A stretch of DNA of 64,000 nt from an uncultured Bacillota bacterium (lineage in GTDB: Bacteria > Bacillota_I > Bacilli_A > RFN20 > CAG-288). Positions 56,366 to 64,000 of the stretch are shown here, piece by piece. The stretch covers positions 1 through 64,000 of the forward strand of contig CASDVP010000001.1 in assembly GCA_949284445.1 (NCBI GenBank), in the 5' to 3' direction. Numbering within the stretch: position 1 is the first letter of the stretch; each line of letters starts with the position of its first letter. The notes under the pieces were generated by a model that saw only the letters and a program-made list of their open reading frames with translations, was not told the origin of the DNA and did not search any database. Position numbers and translations under genes: made by a program.

Positions 56366-56395
56366 AAAATAAAAACTGCTTCGCAAAGGAAGCAG
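56366..56395 (-). terminator. Terminator of the 196-residue lipoprotein gene
   Basis: On the minus strand CTGCTTC-N6-GAAGCAG (56376-56395) is followed by TTTTTATTTT. It ends 7 nt before the GH13 start codon, so that gene needs either readthrough or a promoter within this hairpin. Confidence 0.88.
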
Positions 56396-56406
56396 TCAAT
56401 ATCTAT

Positions 56407-56997
56407 TTATTCAGCAACAGCTTTTGTAGGGAAAGAATATTCAGTTGAAGTCACAATAGTAGCACTGGCTTGTTTTTCCTCGTTTTCCATTTTAAGCACA
56501 AGAGTGACATCGGTTGTAAATGGTAAGCCTTCAGAAGTATAAACATATTCAGTGTGAGTGGATGCTTCTAATGAAATTTCAGTATCAGGAATTGCTACGG
56601 TTTGAGTCAAATCGGTGGTAACACCTAATTCAATACCGTTATTTAAATAGTATTTAACATCTGACCCACTAGGTGCGGTAGCAGATAATGTCTCTAAATC
56701 TACTCTGCTTAAAACAACTGGTTGAACATCTTCAGTGACAACCTGAGGTTTATCAATATTGTAGTTGAGCTGTTTTAAAATATCTTTAAGTTCATCAGAA
56801 ACTTTTTTAACTTCGATAGTGCTAGTAGCAGTACCAAGATCATATTTATCTGCTGTAGTAGGTACAAAATTCTTTTCAACAAATTCAGACGCTTCTACTA
56901 AACTGATCTGTTCGCCTAAATAAGAACAACTTGATACTAATCCTAAGAAACCTAATGAGATGATTCCAGTAGTAAAGTATTTCTTAATATTGCGCAT
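56407..56997 (-). CDS. Unknown lipoprotein, 196 residues
   Basis: Start at ATG 56997 with GAAAGGGG 6 nt upstream. The signal peptide ends in VSSC (lipobox), so it is anchored outside. The mature part is Thr/Ser/Val-rich with beta strands (TDVTLVLKMENEEKQASATIV). It is similar in style to, but not obviously homologous with, the lipoprotein at 23793. Function unknown. Confidence 0.8.
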   Translation of the reverse strand: MRNIKKYFTTGIISLGFLGLVSSCSYLGEQISLVEASEFVEKNFVPTTADKYDLGTATSTIEVKKVSDELKDILKQLNYNIDKPQVVTEDVQPVVLSRVDLETLSATAPSGSDVKYYLNNGIELGVTTDLTQTVAIPDTEISLEASTHTEYVYTSEGLPFTTDVTLVLKMENEEKQASATIVTSTEYSFPTKAVAE

Positions 56998-57068
56998 AAT
57001 GAACCCCTTTCCAATTGTCATTAGTTAAGAACACTAATTATTATATATATTACTAAAAAAGAAATCGA

Positions 57069-57899
57069 CTAAAAACAAACAATTAATCCACCAGGCATCG
57101 CATAATAAGAACAAAGAGCTTGATTTTCTCTGATAGTCACTGAATCAAATTGATATCTATTTTCGATAGCCTGTTTAACTTTGTCAGCATCTTCAGAAGC
57201 TTGAGTATGGGAAATGATACATTTCTTGTGCAAGGTTGTTGATGTGAATTCGCTGATATCATCGATCAACTTTTCAATCGCTTTTTTGATGGTTCGGCAT
57301 TTATCTTTGATTTTGATCTCACCATCCACACCATAAAGAACTGGTTTGATATGTAGTGTGGATGCGATAAAGCCGATGATTTTATTGATACGACCATTCT
57401 TAATAAAAACATCAAAATGAGATAAGATGAATAAAAGTTTCATCTGATCACGATATTTAGTGAGTTCTTTCTGTATCTCTTCAAAAGATTTATTCGCTTT
57501 TATTAATGAATAAGCTTCATTAGTCATCAATTCCATTGTGCCAGCGACAAGTTTAGAATCAATGACAAAAACATCTTCGGGATTGCTATAGAGATTTTTA
57601 GCGATATTTGCTGAATTATATGAGCCGGAAAGCTTTTGAGCAATGGTGATGATGATATATTTATCAGCACCTGTCATACGCGATAAAAAATCGTTCGGAG
57701 AAGGGCAAGAAGATGATGAAACAGATTTGCTTTGCATCACCTTTTTAAGCATCTCATCAATAGAGCAATGCCCATCATCAACATATTGTTTGTTATCTAC
57801 AATAACAGTCAAAGGAGCTACATCAAATCCTACTTCAGGATCAGTGATATAGCCGGGATGTAAATTAGATGAACTATCGACAATAATTTTATATTTCAT
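57069..57899 (-). CDS. DegV-family fatty-acid-binding protein (FakB-like)
   Basis: 276 residues. The start KIIVDSSSNL, the lipid-contact segment VSSSSCPSPNDFLSRM (near residue 58) and KLSGSYNSANIA match DegV/FakB proteins, which present fatty acids to the kinase FakA in other Firmicutes. No fakA gene is nearby. Ribosome binding site AGGAGA. Confidence 0.9.
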   Translation of the reverse strand: MKYKIIVDSSSNLHPGYITDPEVGFDVAPLTVIVDNKQYVDDGHCSIDEMLKKVMQSKSVSSSSCPSPNDFLSRMTGADKYIIITIAQKLSGSYNSANIAKNLYSNPEDVFVIDSKLVAGTMELMTNEAYSLIKANKSFEEIQKELTKYRDQMKLLFILSHFDVFIKNGRINKIIGFIASTLHIKPVLYGVDGEIKIKDKCRTIKKAIEKLIDDISEFTSTTLHKKCIISHTQASEDADKVKQAIENRYQFDSVTIRENQALCSYYAMPGGLIVCF

Positions 57900-58166
57900 T
57901 TTTTTAATTTTCTCCTCATTAGTGGGTTGCAGATTATTGTAGTTAATTTGTGTGGCTATAACAAGTTTTATATAACGCGATTATTTGCTTGAAATTTACA
58001 AACAAACATTTCTGTTTTTGTGATTCGATTGTTTGCTTTTTCACTTTCAATGTTCTTAGATTACTGCACAACACAGGTTATCGATAAAAATAAAGACTAG
58101 ATAATTATTTATAAATATATTAATATAAATGCTTGCTGGTGTGCATTTTATTCAAGGAGAATCCAT

Positions 58167-60659
58167 ATGAGCTTTTTTGACAAATTATTCCGTATTGATC
58201 AGCGCGCTTATAAAAAAATCGAAAGAAAAGCAAAAGTTGTTTTTCAATATGAAGAACCTTTTTCAAAACTTTCTGATGGTGATTTAAAGGCTAAAACAGC
58301 TATTTTTAAGCAACGTTTAAAGAATGGTGAAACAATCGATGATCTTTTACCTGAAGCCTTCGCTGTCGCCAGAGAAACAGGTAGACGTGTTTTAGGTCAA
58401 TTTCCTTATCCAGTACAAGTCTTCGGTGCCACTGTTTTAAACGAAGGTGATGTCGCCGAGATGAAGACTGGTGAAGGTAAAACTTTAACAGCTACCATGG
58501 CGGTTTATTTAAATGCTCTAGAAGGTAAAGGAACTCACGTTGTCACCGTCAACGAATACTTAGCACAACGTGATGCTGACTGGATGGGAAATATCTATCG
58601 TTTCTTAGGTCTCACTGTCGGTGTTAATCTTCGTGAAAAGAATGCGACTCAAAAACAAGAAGCTTTTAATTGCGATATCACATATACAACTAACTCTGAA
58701 GTAGGTTTTGACTACTTGCGTGATAACATGGCAAAATCTGTGCAAAGCCGTGTTTTAAGAGGCTTACATTACGCTATCGTCGATGAATGCGACTCAATCT
58801 TAATCGATGAATCCAGAACGCCTTTAATCATCTCAGGTGGTAGTGGTATCACCGCTTCTACTTATGTCACTGCTGACCGCGTTGTTAAAAAGATGCGCAA
58901 AGATCGCGATTATATCATCGATGTTGAAAAGAAGACCTGTTCTTTGACTGAAAAAGGTGCCGCCTTAGTACAGCAAGCTTTCTCAATCGATAACTTATAT
59001 GATGCTAGATGGGCTGATTTGAACCATCGTATCCAACAGGCTTTAAAGGCTAACTACATCATGAAGAGAGATATCGAATACATGGTCAGCAATGATGAAA
59101 TCCTTTTGATCGATGGCTTCACTGGCCGTGTTATGAAAGGTAGAGAATACTCTGATGGTTTACAACAAGCTTTGCAAGCTAAAGAGCATGTCAGCATCAA
59201 GCCTGAAACAGTCACTTTAGCTACTATCACATATCAGAATTTCTTCCGTTTGTATGACAAATTAGCTGGTATGACCGGTACTGCTAAAACCGAAGAAGAA
59301 GAATTCCGTAAGGTTTATAACATGCGTGTCATCACCATCCCGACCAACAGACCAGTCATCCGTTTTGATGATAGAGACACTATCTTTGGTAATGAAAGAG
59401 CTAAATATCAAGCTTTGATCGAAGATGTCAAAGCTAGACATGCAAAAGGTCAACCGATTTTGATTGGTACACCTTCTGTCGAAAAATCCGAGATCGTTGA
59501 CAAATTATTAAACGATGTCAACATTCCTCATGAAGTTTTAAACGCTAAAAACAATGCTAAAGAAGCTGTCATCATCGCTCAAGCTGGTCAGAAAAATGCC
59601 GTCACTATCGCTACTAACATGGCAGGTCGTGGTACTGATATCAAATTAGGTGAAGGCGTTAAAGAATTAGGTGGTTTAGCCGTATTAGCGACCGAGAGAA
59701 ACGAATCTCGTCGTATCGATAACCAGTTAAAAGGTCGTTCTGGTCGTCAAGGCGATCCTGGTTATTCAAAATTCTATGTCTCTCTAGAAGATGAGATCTT
59801 CATCCGTTTCGCTCCTAAATCTTATAAGAATTTATATGAAAAATTAGGAGATGATGCTTTTGAATCCAAGATGATGTCTAATGCTATCACCCAAGCTCAA
59901 AAGCGTGTTGAAGGTCAAAACTTTGATACTCGTAAACAATTATTAAATTATGATGATGTTCTCTCTCGTCAAAGAAAGATCATGTATGAAAGAAGAGACC
60001 ATATCCTATATTCAAAATCCGTCAGCGATACTATTCCTGGTTATTTCTCTTTAGTCACTAAAGCTATCTGTGATCAATCCTTCGCTATCAAAGATCAGGA
60101 AAAGATCATCGATGCTGACAGATTAAAAGAAAACACCATCAAAGCTTTATCTATCCCTGAGGATCTGATTCCTTTCTCAGTCTTCGATGGTGTCAGTTAT
60201 GATGATGCTGTGGAATTATTATCAGCTAGATTATTAAGACACTATCACGATCTATCTAAAGACTGGACAGAAAAGATGAGAGACTTTGCTGAAAAAACCA
60301 CTACTCTCGATTGCATCGATAGACGTTGGACAAAACACATCGATCAGATGAGCAAATTGAGAGAAGCTATCTGGTTACGTTCCTATGCTCAAACTGATCC
60401 TTTACAGGCTTACACCAACGAAGGCTTCGCGATGTTTGATGCTATGAATAAGGCGATCGCTGGTGATGTTGTGAGAACTTTATTCAGAGTTCAATTCAGA
60501 GCCAACGCTAGAGCTGTCAATGAAGCTATCGAAAAAGCTCCTATCAACAAAGCTAACACTGCGACCATCTCTACACCTAAAGATGTAAAATTCGATTCTA
60601 ATATCGTTCCCGATGATGACGGAATAGATCGTTCTAATCCTACTGCCAAAATCATGTAA
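58167..60659 (+). CDS. secA: Protein translocase ATPase SecA
   Basis: Motor of Sec export, bound to SecYEG. The 830 residues have Walker A MKTGEGKTLTA, DEAD-like DECDSILIDESRTPLIISG, FFRLYDKLAGMTGTA, MAGRGTDIKLG and GRSGRQGDPG. The C-terminus stops after a short Asp-rich tail, without the cysteine-rich zinc motif found in many SecA proteins. Ribosome binding site AAGGAGA. Immediately upstream of prfB (17-bp gap), a common Firmicutes order. Confidence 0.97.
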   Translation: MSFFDKLFRIDQRAYKKIERKAKVVFQYEEPFSKLSDGDLKAKTAIFKQRLKNGETIDDLLPEAFAVARETGRRVLGQFPYPVQVFGATVLNEGDVAEMKTGEGKTLTATMAVYLNALEGKGTHVVTVNEYLAQRDADWMGNIYRFLGLTVGVNLREKNATQKQEAFNCDITYTTNSEVGFDYLRDNMAKSVQSRVLRGLHYAIVDECDSILIDESRTPLIISGGSGITASTYVTADRVVKKMRKDRDYIIDVEKKTCSLTEKGAALVQQAFSIDNLYDARWADLNHRIQQALKANYIMKRDIEYMVSNDEILLIDGFTGRVMKGREYSDGLQQALQAKEHVSIKPETVTLATITYQNFFRLYDKLAGMTGTAKTEEEEFRKVYNMRVITIPTNRPVIRFDDRDTIFGNERAKYQALIEDVKARHAKGQPILIGTPSVEKSEIVDKLLNDVNIPHEVLNAKNNAKEAVIIAQAGQKNAVTIATNMAGRGTDIKLGEGVKELGGLAVLATERNESRRIDNQLKGRSGRQGDPGYSKFYVSLEDEIFIRFAPKSYKNLYEKLGDDAFESKMMSNAITQAQKRVEGQNFDTRKQLLNYDDVLSRQRKIMYERRDHILYSKSVSDTIPGYFSLVTKAICDQSFAIKDQEKIIDADRLKENTIKALSIPEDLIPFSVFDGVSYDDAVELLSARLLRHYHDLSKDWTEKMRDFAEKTTTLDCIDRRWTKHIDQMSKLREAIWLRSYAQTDPLQAYTNEGFAMFDAMNKAIAGDVVRTLFRVQFRANARAVNEAIEKAPINKANTATISTPKDVKFDSNIVPDDDGIDRSNPTAKIM

Positions 60660-60676
60660 AGAAAGGAAGCCGAACA

Positions 60677-61796
60677 ATGAAAGAACTTTTCGAGCTTAAT
60701 AATCAATACAAAGCTATCGAAGAAGGCGTTCTCGATTTGCAAGGCTGTCTTTGACTTACCAAATCTCGAAATTGAAAGTCAAAAGCTCAGCGAGCAAACA
60801 GCCGATCCTTCTTTTTGGTCTAATATCAGCAAAGCTAAAGAAGTCAACAAAAGACTCAGCCAGATCAATGATATCATCTCCAAAATGTCGGATTTTAAGA
60901 AACGACTCTCTGATTGCAAAGACACTATTGATTTTCTCAAAGAAGAAAAAGATGATGAGATCTTTAACGATTTAGACAATTCTTTAAAAGCTCTCGGTAA
61001 TGATTTCAGCTCTTTCCAGAAAGAGATCTATTTTTCTGGACCTTATGATGCTAATAACGCTATCGTTGAATTCCATCCTGGTGCTGGTGGTACTGAAGCT
61101 CACGATTGGGCTAGCATGTTATTAAGAATGTATGAACGCTATTGTGAGATCAAAGGCTATACATATAAGGTATTAGATATTTTAGAAGGCGAAGAGGCTG
61201 GTATCTCTTCTGCTACTTTACTCGTATCTGGAAAAATGGCCTACGGTAATCTCAGATCCGAAAACGGTGTTCATCGTCTTGTTCGCATCTCACCTTTTGA
61301 TGCTTCTGGCTCTAGACACACTTCTTTCGCATCTATTTCTGTCATGCCTGAATTTGATGATTCCATCAATATCGATATCAATCCAGCTGATCTTTCTATC
61401 GATACTTATCATTCCTCAGGAGCTGGTGGTCAAAACGTTAACAAAACTGAATCAGCTGTCAGAATCACTCACAAACCTACTGGTATAGTCGTCTCTTGCC
61501 AGATCGAAAGAAGCCAGATTCAAAATAAAGCGTATGCGATGAATATGCTCAAATCTAAGCTCTTCCAATTAGAAGAAAAGAAGAGACAAGAAGAGATGAA
61601 CAAAATCGGTGGTGTTAAAAAAGACATCTCTTTTTCAAGTCAGATTCGCTCTTATGTCTTTTGCCCATATACGCTTGTCAAAGATCATCGCACCGATTAT
61701 TCAGAAACAGATGTCCAAGCAGTTATGGATGGTAATATCCAAAATTTCATCGATAGCTACTTGAGATATTCATTCATGTTATCAAGAAAGAAATGA
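60677..61796 (+). CDS. prfB: Peptide chain release factor 2 with programmed +1 frameshift
   Basis: RF2 ends translation at UGA and UAA. The first 25 codons (ATG 60677) end in CTT followed by in-frame TGA (60752-60754). A +1 shift at CTT-TGAC continues in the frame of 60753 to 61796. The body has GAGGTEAHDWASM, the GGQ-loop motif SSGAGGQNVNKTESAVR and RSQIQNK. Total about 372 residues, the usual RF2 size. An AAGG lies just before the slip codon. The frameshift means RF2 controls its own synthesis and shows that UGA is a stop in this organism. Confidence 0.95.
60749..60755 (+). promoter_or_regulatory. Programmed frameshift site of prfB
   Basis: CTT-TGA-C, the conserved slip site of RF2 genes. 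The stimulatory Shine-Dalgarno-like element upstream is weak (AAGGCTGT at 60741-60748) compared with the usual AGGGGG. Confidence 0.93.
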
Positions 61797-61800
61797 CGGC

Positions 61801-62946
61801 ATGAGTAAAAAAGGATTTTTTAAAAAACACTTTTCTAAAGAAGCACTTAAATTGTTTTTTAAGAAACAGTGGATCACCATCAAAAATGAATTCACAAGCG
61901 AACCGCTCCCTGAGTTTATTAAGAACAACTTATATATCCTTTTAGGTGCCGTGGTTTATGCACTAGGATGTTCGTTCTTTCTTTTACCGATGAACATCAT
62001 CTCTGGAGGTATCACTTCTATCGCTATCATCTTTTCTTCTATCCCGGGATTAGATGTATTACCAGTCAACACTTATATTTATATTTTATCCTGGGGTTTC
62101 TTTATAGTTGGTTTATTTATTCTCGGACTAAAATACTCTTTGAAAAGCTTAGTTTTTGTCCTTTGTTATCCTTTGTTCATTTCGATGTTTGACGCTTTGA
62201 TCGATGTATGCGTGATCGATGGTGTAAAAATCCTGGATATAACAACTTGTTTTGCTAGAGATATTACATTAGAAAATGGGTTGATTATCGAGTCTAGTGA
62301 ATCTTTAAAAGCTATCGCTTATATCATATCAGCCGTATTAGGTGGATTATTGATAGGAAGCGGTGTAGGATTAGCACTCTTAGGAGGCGGTTCATCTGGT
62401 GGGACTGATGTCATCAATGTTTCTATGCATAAATTCTTCCATGTGAAAATAGGAACTTCCTCATTATGTTGTGATGTGGTGATTATCATCGGCGGCTTCT
62501 TTGCTAACGATATGAATCTATTAGCATCATCGGTCGGTGTTTTAGGCTCTATCCTCTGTTCGGTGATGATCGATCGAGTGTTTATGGGCTTTTCTCAACA
62601 TTATGTTGCTCTCATCGTCTCTAACAAATGGTACGATATCAATAAATATATCAATGAAGAGATCGAACGCGGAACAACCCTATTCAGAGCTGAAGGTGGT
62701 TTTTCTCGTGTTGACACGATGGTTATCGAAGTCTGCTTTGATAGACGTGAATACACCATGATTCAAAACATCATCCATCGCATCGATCCGCATGCTTTCT
62801 TAACAGTCTTACGAGCACAAGAAATCCTCGGCTATGGCTTTTCAAGGTCGACGCCTGATGTCATGGATATCCCTCTACCACCAGACACTACACAAAGATT
62901 ACTTTTAAAATCCAGGCAAAAGAAAGATTCTGATCAGCGCAATTAA
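61801..62946 (+). CDS. YitT-family membrane protein (DUF161/DUF2179)
   Basis: 381 residues. Helices run from about 42 to 265, with ALGCSFFLLPMNIISGGITSIAII early and GVGLALLGGGSSGGTDVI (about 190) in the core. A cytosolic DUF2179 domain follows (ERGTTLFRAEGGFS, about 290-375). Typical YitT proteins are about 280 residues, and the extra length is an N-terminal Lys/Phe-rich segment and a longer C-terminus. It starts 4 bp after prfB. Transport function is not known. Confidence 0.87.
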   Translation: MSKKGFFKKHFSKEALKLFFKKQWITIKNEFTSEPLPEFIKNNLYILLGAVVYALGCSFFLLPMNIISGGITSIAIIFSSIPGLDVLPVNTYIYILSWGFFIVGLFILGLKYSLKSLVFVLCYPLFISMFDALIDVCVIDGVKILDITTCFARDITLENGLIIESSESLKAIAYIISAVLGGLLIGSGVGLALLGGGSSGGTDVINVSMHKFFHVKIGTSSLCCDVVIIIGGFFANDMNLLASSVGVLGSILCSVMIDRVFMGFSQHYVALIVSNKWYDINKYINEEIERGTTLFRAEGGFSRVDTMVIEVCFDRREYTMIQNIIHRIDPHAFLTVLRAQEILGYGFSRSTPDVMDIPLPPDTTQRLLLKSRQKKDSDQRN

Positions 62947-62959
62947 AGCAATGATTTTC

Positions 62960-62988
62960 TTGTAATAAAGAAGGCATTGTGGTATATT
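62960..62988 (+). promoter_or_regulatory. Promoter of rpmE
   Basis: TTGTAA (62960-62965) and TATATT (62983-62988) with a 17-bp spacer. Confidence 0.65.
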
Positions 62989-63046
62989 TTCTTTTGCTTA
63001 ACGCAATTTTCAATTGAATAAGCCGAGAATAGGAGGGTTACAAGCT

Positions 63047-63271
63047 ATGAAAAAAGGTATACATCCAGATTATCATCGTTGCAAAGTTACTTGCTTGACT
63101 TGCGGAACCACTTTCGAGACCGGCTCAACTTTAAATGAAATTAAGGTTGATACTTGCTCTCACTGCCACAGTTTCTACACTGGCAAATTAACATTCACTG
63201 CCGACACTGGTCGTGTTGCTAAATTCCGTAAGAAGTTGGCTGCTAGCGAAACTGCAAAGCAAGGCAAATAA
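63047..63271 (+). CDS. rpmE: 50S ribosomal protein L31 (zinc-binding form)
   Basis: 74 residues from ATG 63047 with AGGAGGG upstream (63031-63037). It begins MKKGIHPDYH and has CLTCG and CSHC cysteine pairs, the zinc-containing L31 type that also serves as a zinc reserve in relatives. HSFYTGKLTF is the conserved centre. Followed by a strong terminator. Confidence 0.96.
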   Translation: MKKGIHPDYHRCKVTCLTCGTTFETGSTLNEIKVDTCSHCHSFYTGKLTFTADTGRVAKFRKKLAASETAKQGK

Positions 63272-63293
63272 TCAACTGTTTCGATAAACGCAA

Positions 63294-63323
63294 AACAACA
63301 GGCTCTTCGGAGCCTTTTTTGTT
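63294..63323 (+). terminator. Terminator after rpmE
   Basis: AGGCTC-TTCG-GAGCCT (63300-63315) with a UUCG tetraloop followed by TTTTTT. Confidence 0.93.
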
Positions 63324-63345
63324 ATAATTTAATAAGATTGCGCTT

Positions 63346-64000
63346 ATGAATAATATTTCTTTTTCTGCAGATAAGTTATTGCAAGAGATCGAAGAAGCAT
63401 TAACTGAAAAATACTTATCAAACCTTTTTGAATTAGATAATGGTTCTTTTAATGATTTGATCAATTTTTCTTCAATTCCTTTTGAGTTGACTAGCAAGGC
63501 TTATTTTTGTCCGATTTTTATAGTTATCAATAACGAGAATTGTTACCCTTTATTTTTTCTGCAGTCTCAAATCACCAAGCAAAATGACAGCACCTTATTA
63601 TCAAGAAGTTCTAAACTACCGTTATTCAATAAATTAGCCTTATCGCAATTGAATAAACTCAATATTGAAACCAGTGACTTTTCCAGAGTCAATGATCTCA
63701 ATTCATACTTGTTATCTTTAGAAGGCAAAATTCAAATAGCTGGTCTCACTAATAATATTAAGCTTATTAAAAAACTTAATTTTTACGATGAAGAATGCTT
63801 GCTTTTAAACAAAATATATCCCTTCATTGATAGTTATTTAAAAGGACAAAGAAACGAGAATAAATTTCTAGGTTTAATAAGTCAGATAAAGAATAGCACT
63901 ATCGATTCTGAAATCAATGATGAAACCAGTGATGAATTGTTCTCCGATTATAAAAAAGTAGCTTTGCGATTCACAAAATATCCAGGGAGCAAATTGTATT
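63346..64000 (+). CDS. Unknown protein, N-terminal part (runs off the window)
   Basis: An open frame from ATG 63346 to the end of the window, at least 218 codons without a stop. Helical, Leu/Asn/Lys-rich, starting MNNISFSADKLLQEIEEAL, with FCPIFIVINNENCYPLFFLQ as a beta-rich core. No signal peptide and no family recognised from this part. A TATAAT box (63323-63328) precedes it, without a clear ribosome binding site. Confidence 0.75.
   Translation, partial: MNNISFSADKLLQEIEEALTEKYLSNLFELDNGSFNDLINFSSIPFELTSKAYFCPIFIVINNENCYPLFFLQSQITKQNDSTLLSRSSKLPLFNKLALSQLNKLNIETSDFSRVNDLNSYLLSLEGKIQIAGLTNNIKLIKKLNFYDEECLLLNKIYPFIDSYLKGQRNENKFLGLISQIKNSTIDSEINDETSDELFSDYKKVALRFTKYPGSKLY

Noticed and set aside
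57900-58166. Possible replication origin or DnaA boxes before secA
   Set aside because: The region is AT-rich, but no TTATCCACA-like boxes or clustered repeats are found; secA is not an origin neighbour.

Overview
This 64 kb window comes from a low-GC Gram-positive-type bacterium, most likely a gut-associated lineage of the Bacilli or a deep neighbour of the Mollicutes. The evidence is AT-rich codon use, AGGAGG-type ribosome binding sites, a CIRCE element before groESL, Bacillus-style PhoP boxes, a yybP-ykoY riboswitch, LTSC-type lipoboxes, and a tRNA-Lys without encoded CCA. RF2 (prfB) is present with its in-frame UGA programmed frameshift, so UGA is a stop codon here and this is not a Mycoplasma-type code. 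I cannot name a species.

Layout. 1-2161: the groES-groEL operon (minus) with CIRCE and terminator; what looks like the 5' end of a group IIC intron sits right after the terminator and runs off the left edge. 2559-7030 (minus): a 337-residue unknown, aldose 1-epimerase and PsuG, then Ung and a HAD phosphatase. 7097-10712 (plus): a membrane protein (DUF3137-like) paired with LemA, then a DEDD exonuclease. 10777-17506 (minus): a Wzz-like protein, an O-antigen-ligase-like protein, thymidine kinase, a CtpE-like P-type ATPase and tRNA-Lys. 18221-21690 (plus): a small protein, then a yybP-ykoY element controlling a Ca2+/Mn2+ P-type ATPase. 21931-25004: a GT39-like membrane enzyme and a divergent lipoprotein.

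25067-35300 (minus) is the most unusual part. It is a tight run of seven genes: Sir2 deacylase, two small helical proteins, a 113-residue protein, an M6-like metalloprotease lipoprotein, and two ~1120-residue proteins built from the same repeated module. Most junctions overlap or nearly touch, and an 18-bp perfect palindrome lies at the promoter in front of sir2. NfeD and an SPFH protein are transcribed divergently.

37200-38743 holds gene remnants and two small unknown genes. 38740-48303 (minus) runs pstS-pstC-pstA-pstB-phoU-phoP-phoR, then a membrane protein and rsuA; PhoP-type direct repeats precede pstS and PstA carries unusual extensions. 48696-52127 is a redox cluster: a TetR regulator (plus) divergent from an FMN reductase, a flavodoxin lipoprotein, a flavodoxin, a carboxymuconolactone decarboxylase-cupin and an ABM monooxygenase. 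One palindrome overlaps both divergent -35 boxes. 52290-57899 has a truncated COG2865-type gene, two unknown genes, a GH13 glucosidase, a lipoprotein and DegV. 58167-64000 (plus) holds secA, prfB, a YitT-family gene, rpmE and an unfinished ORF.
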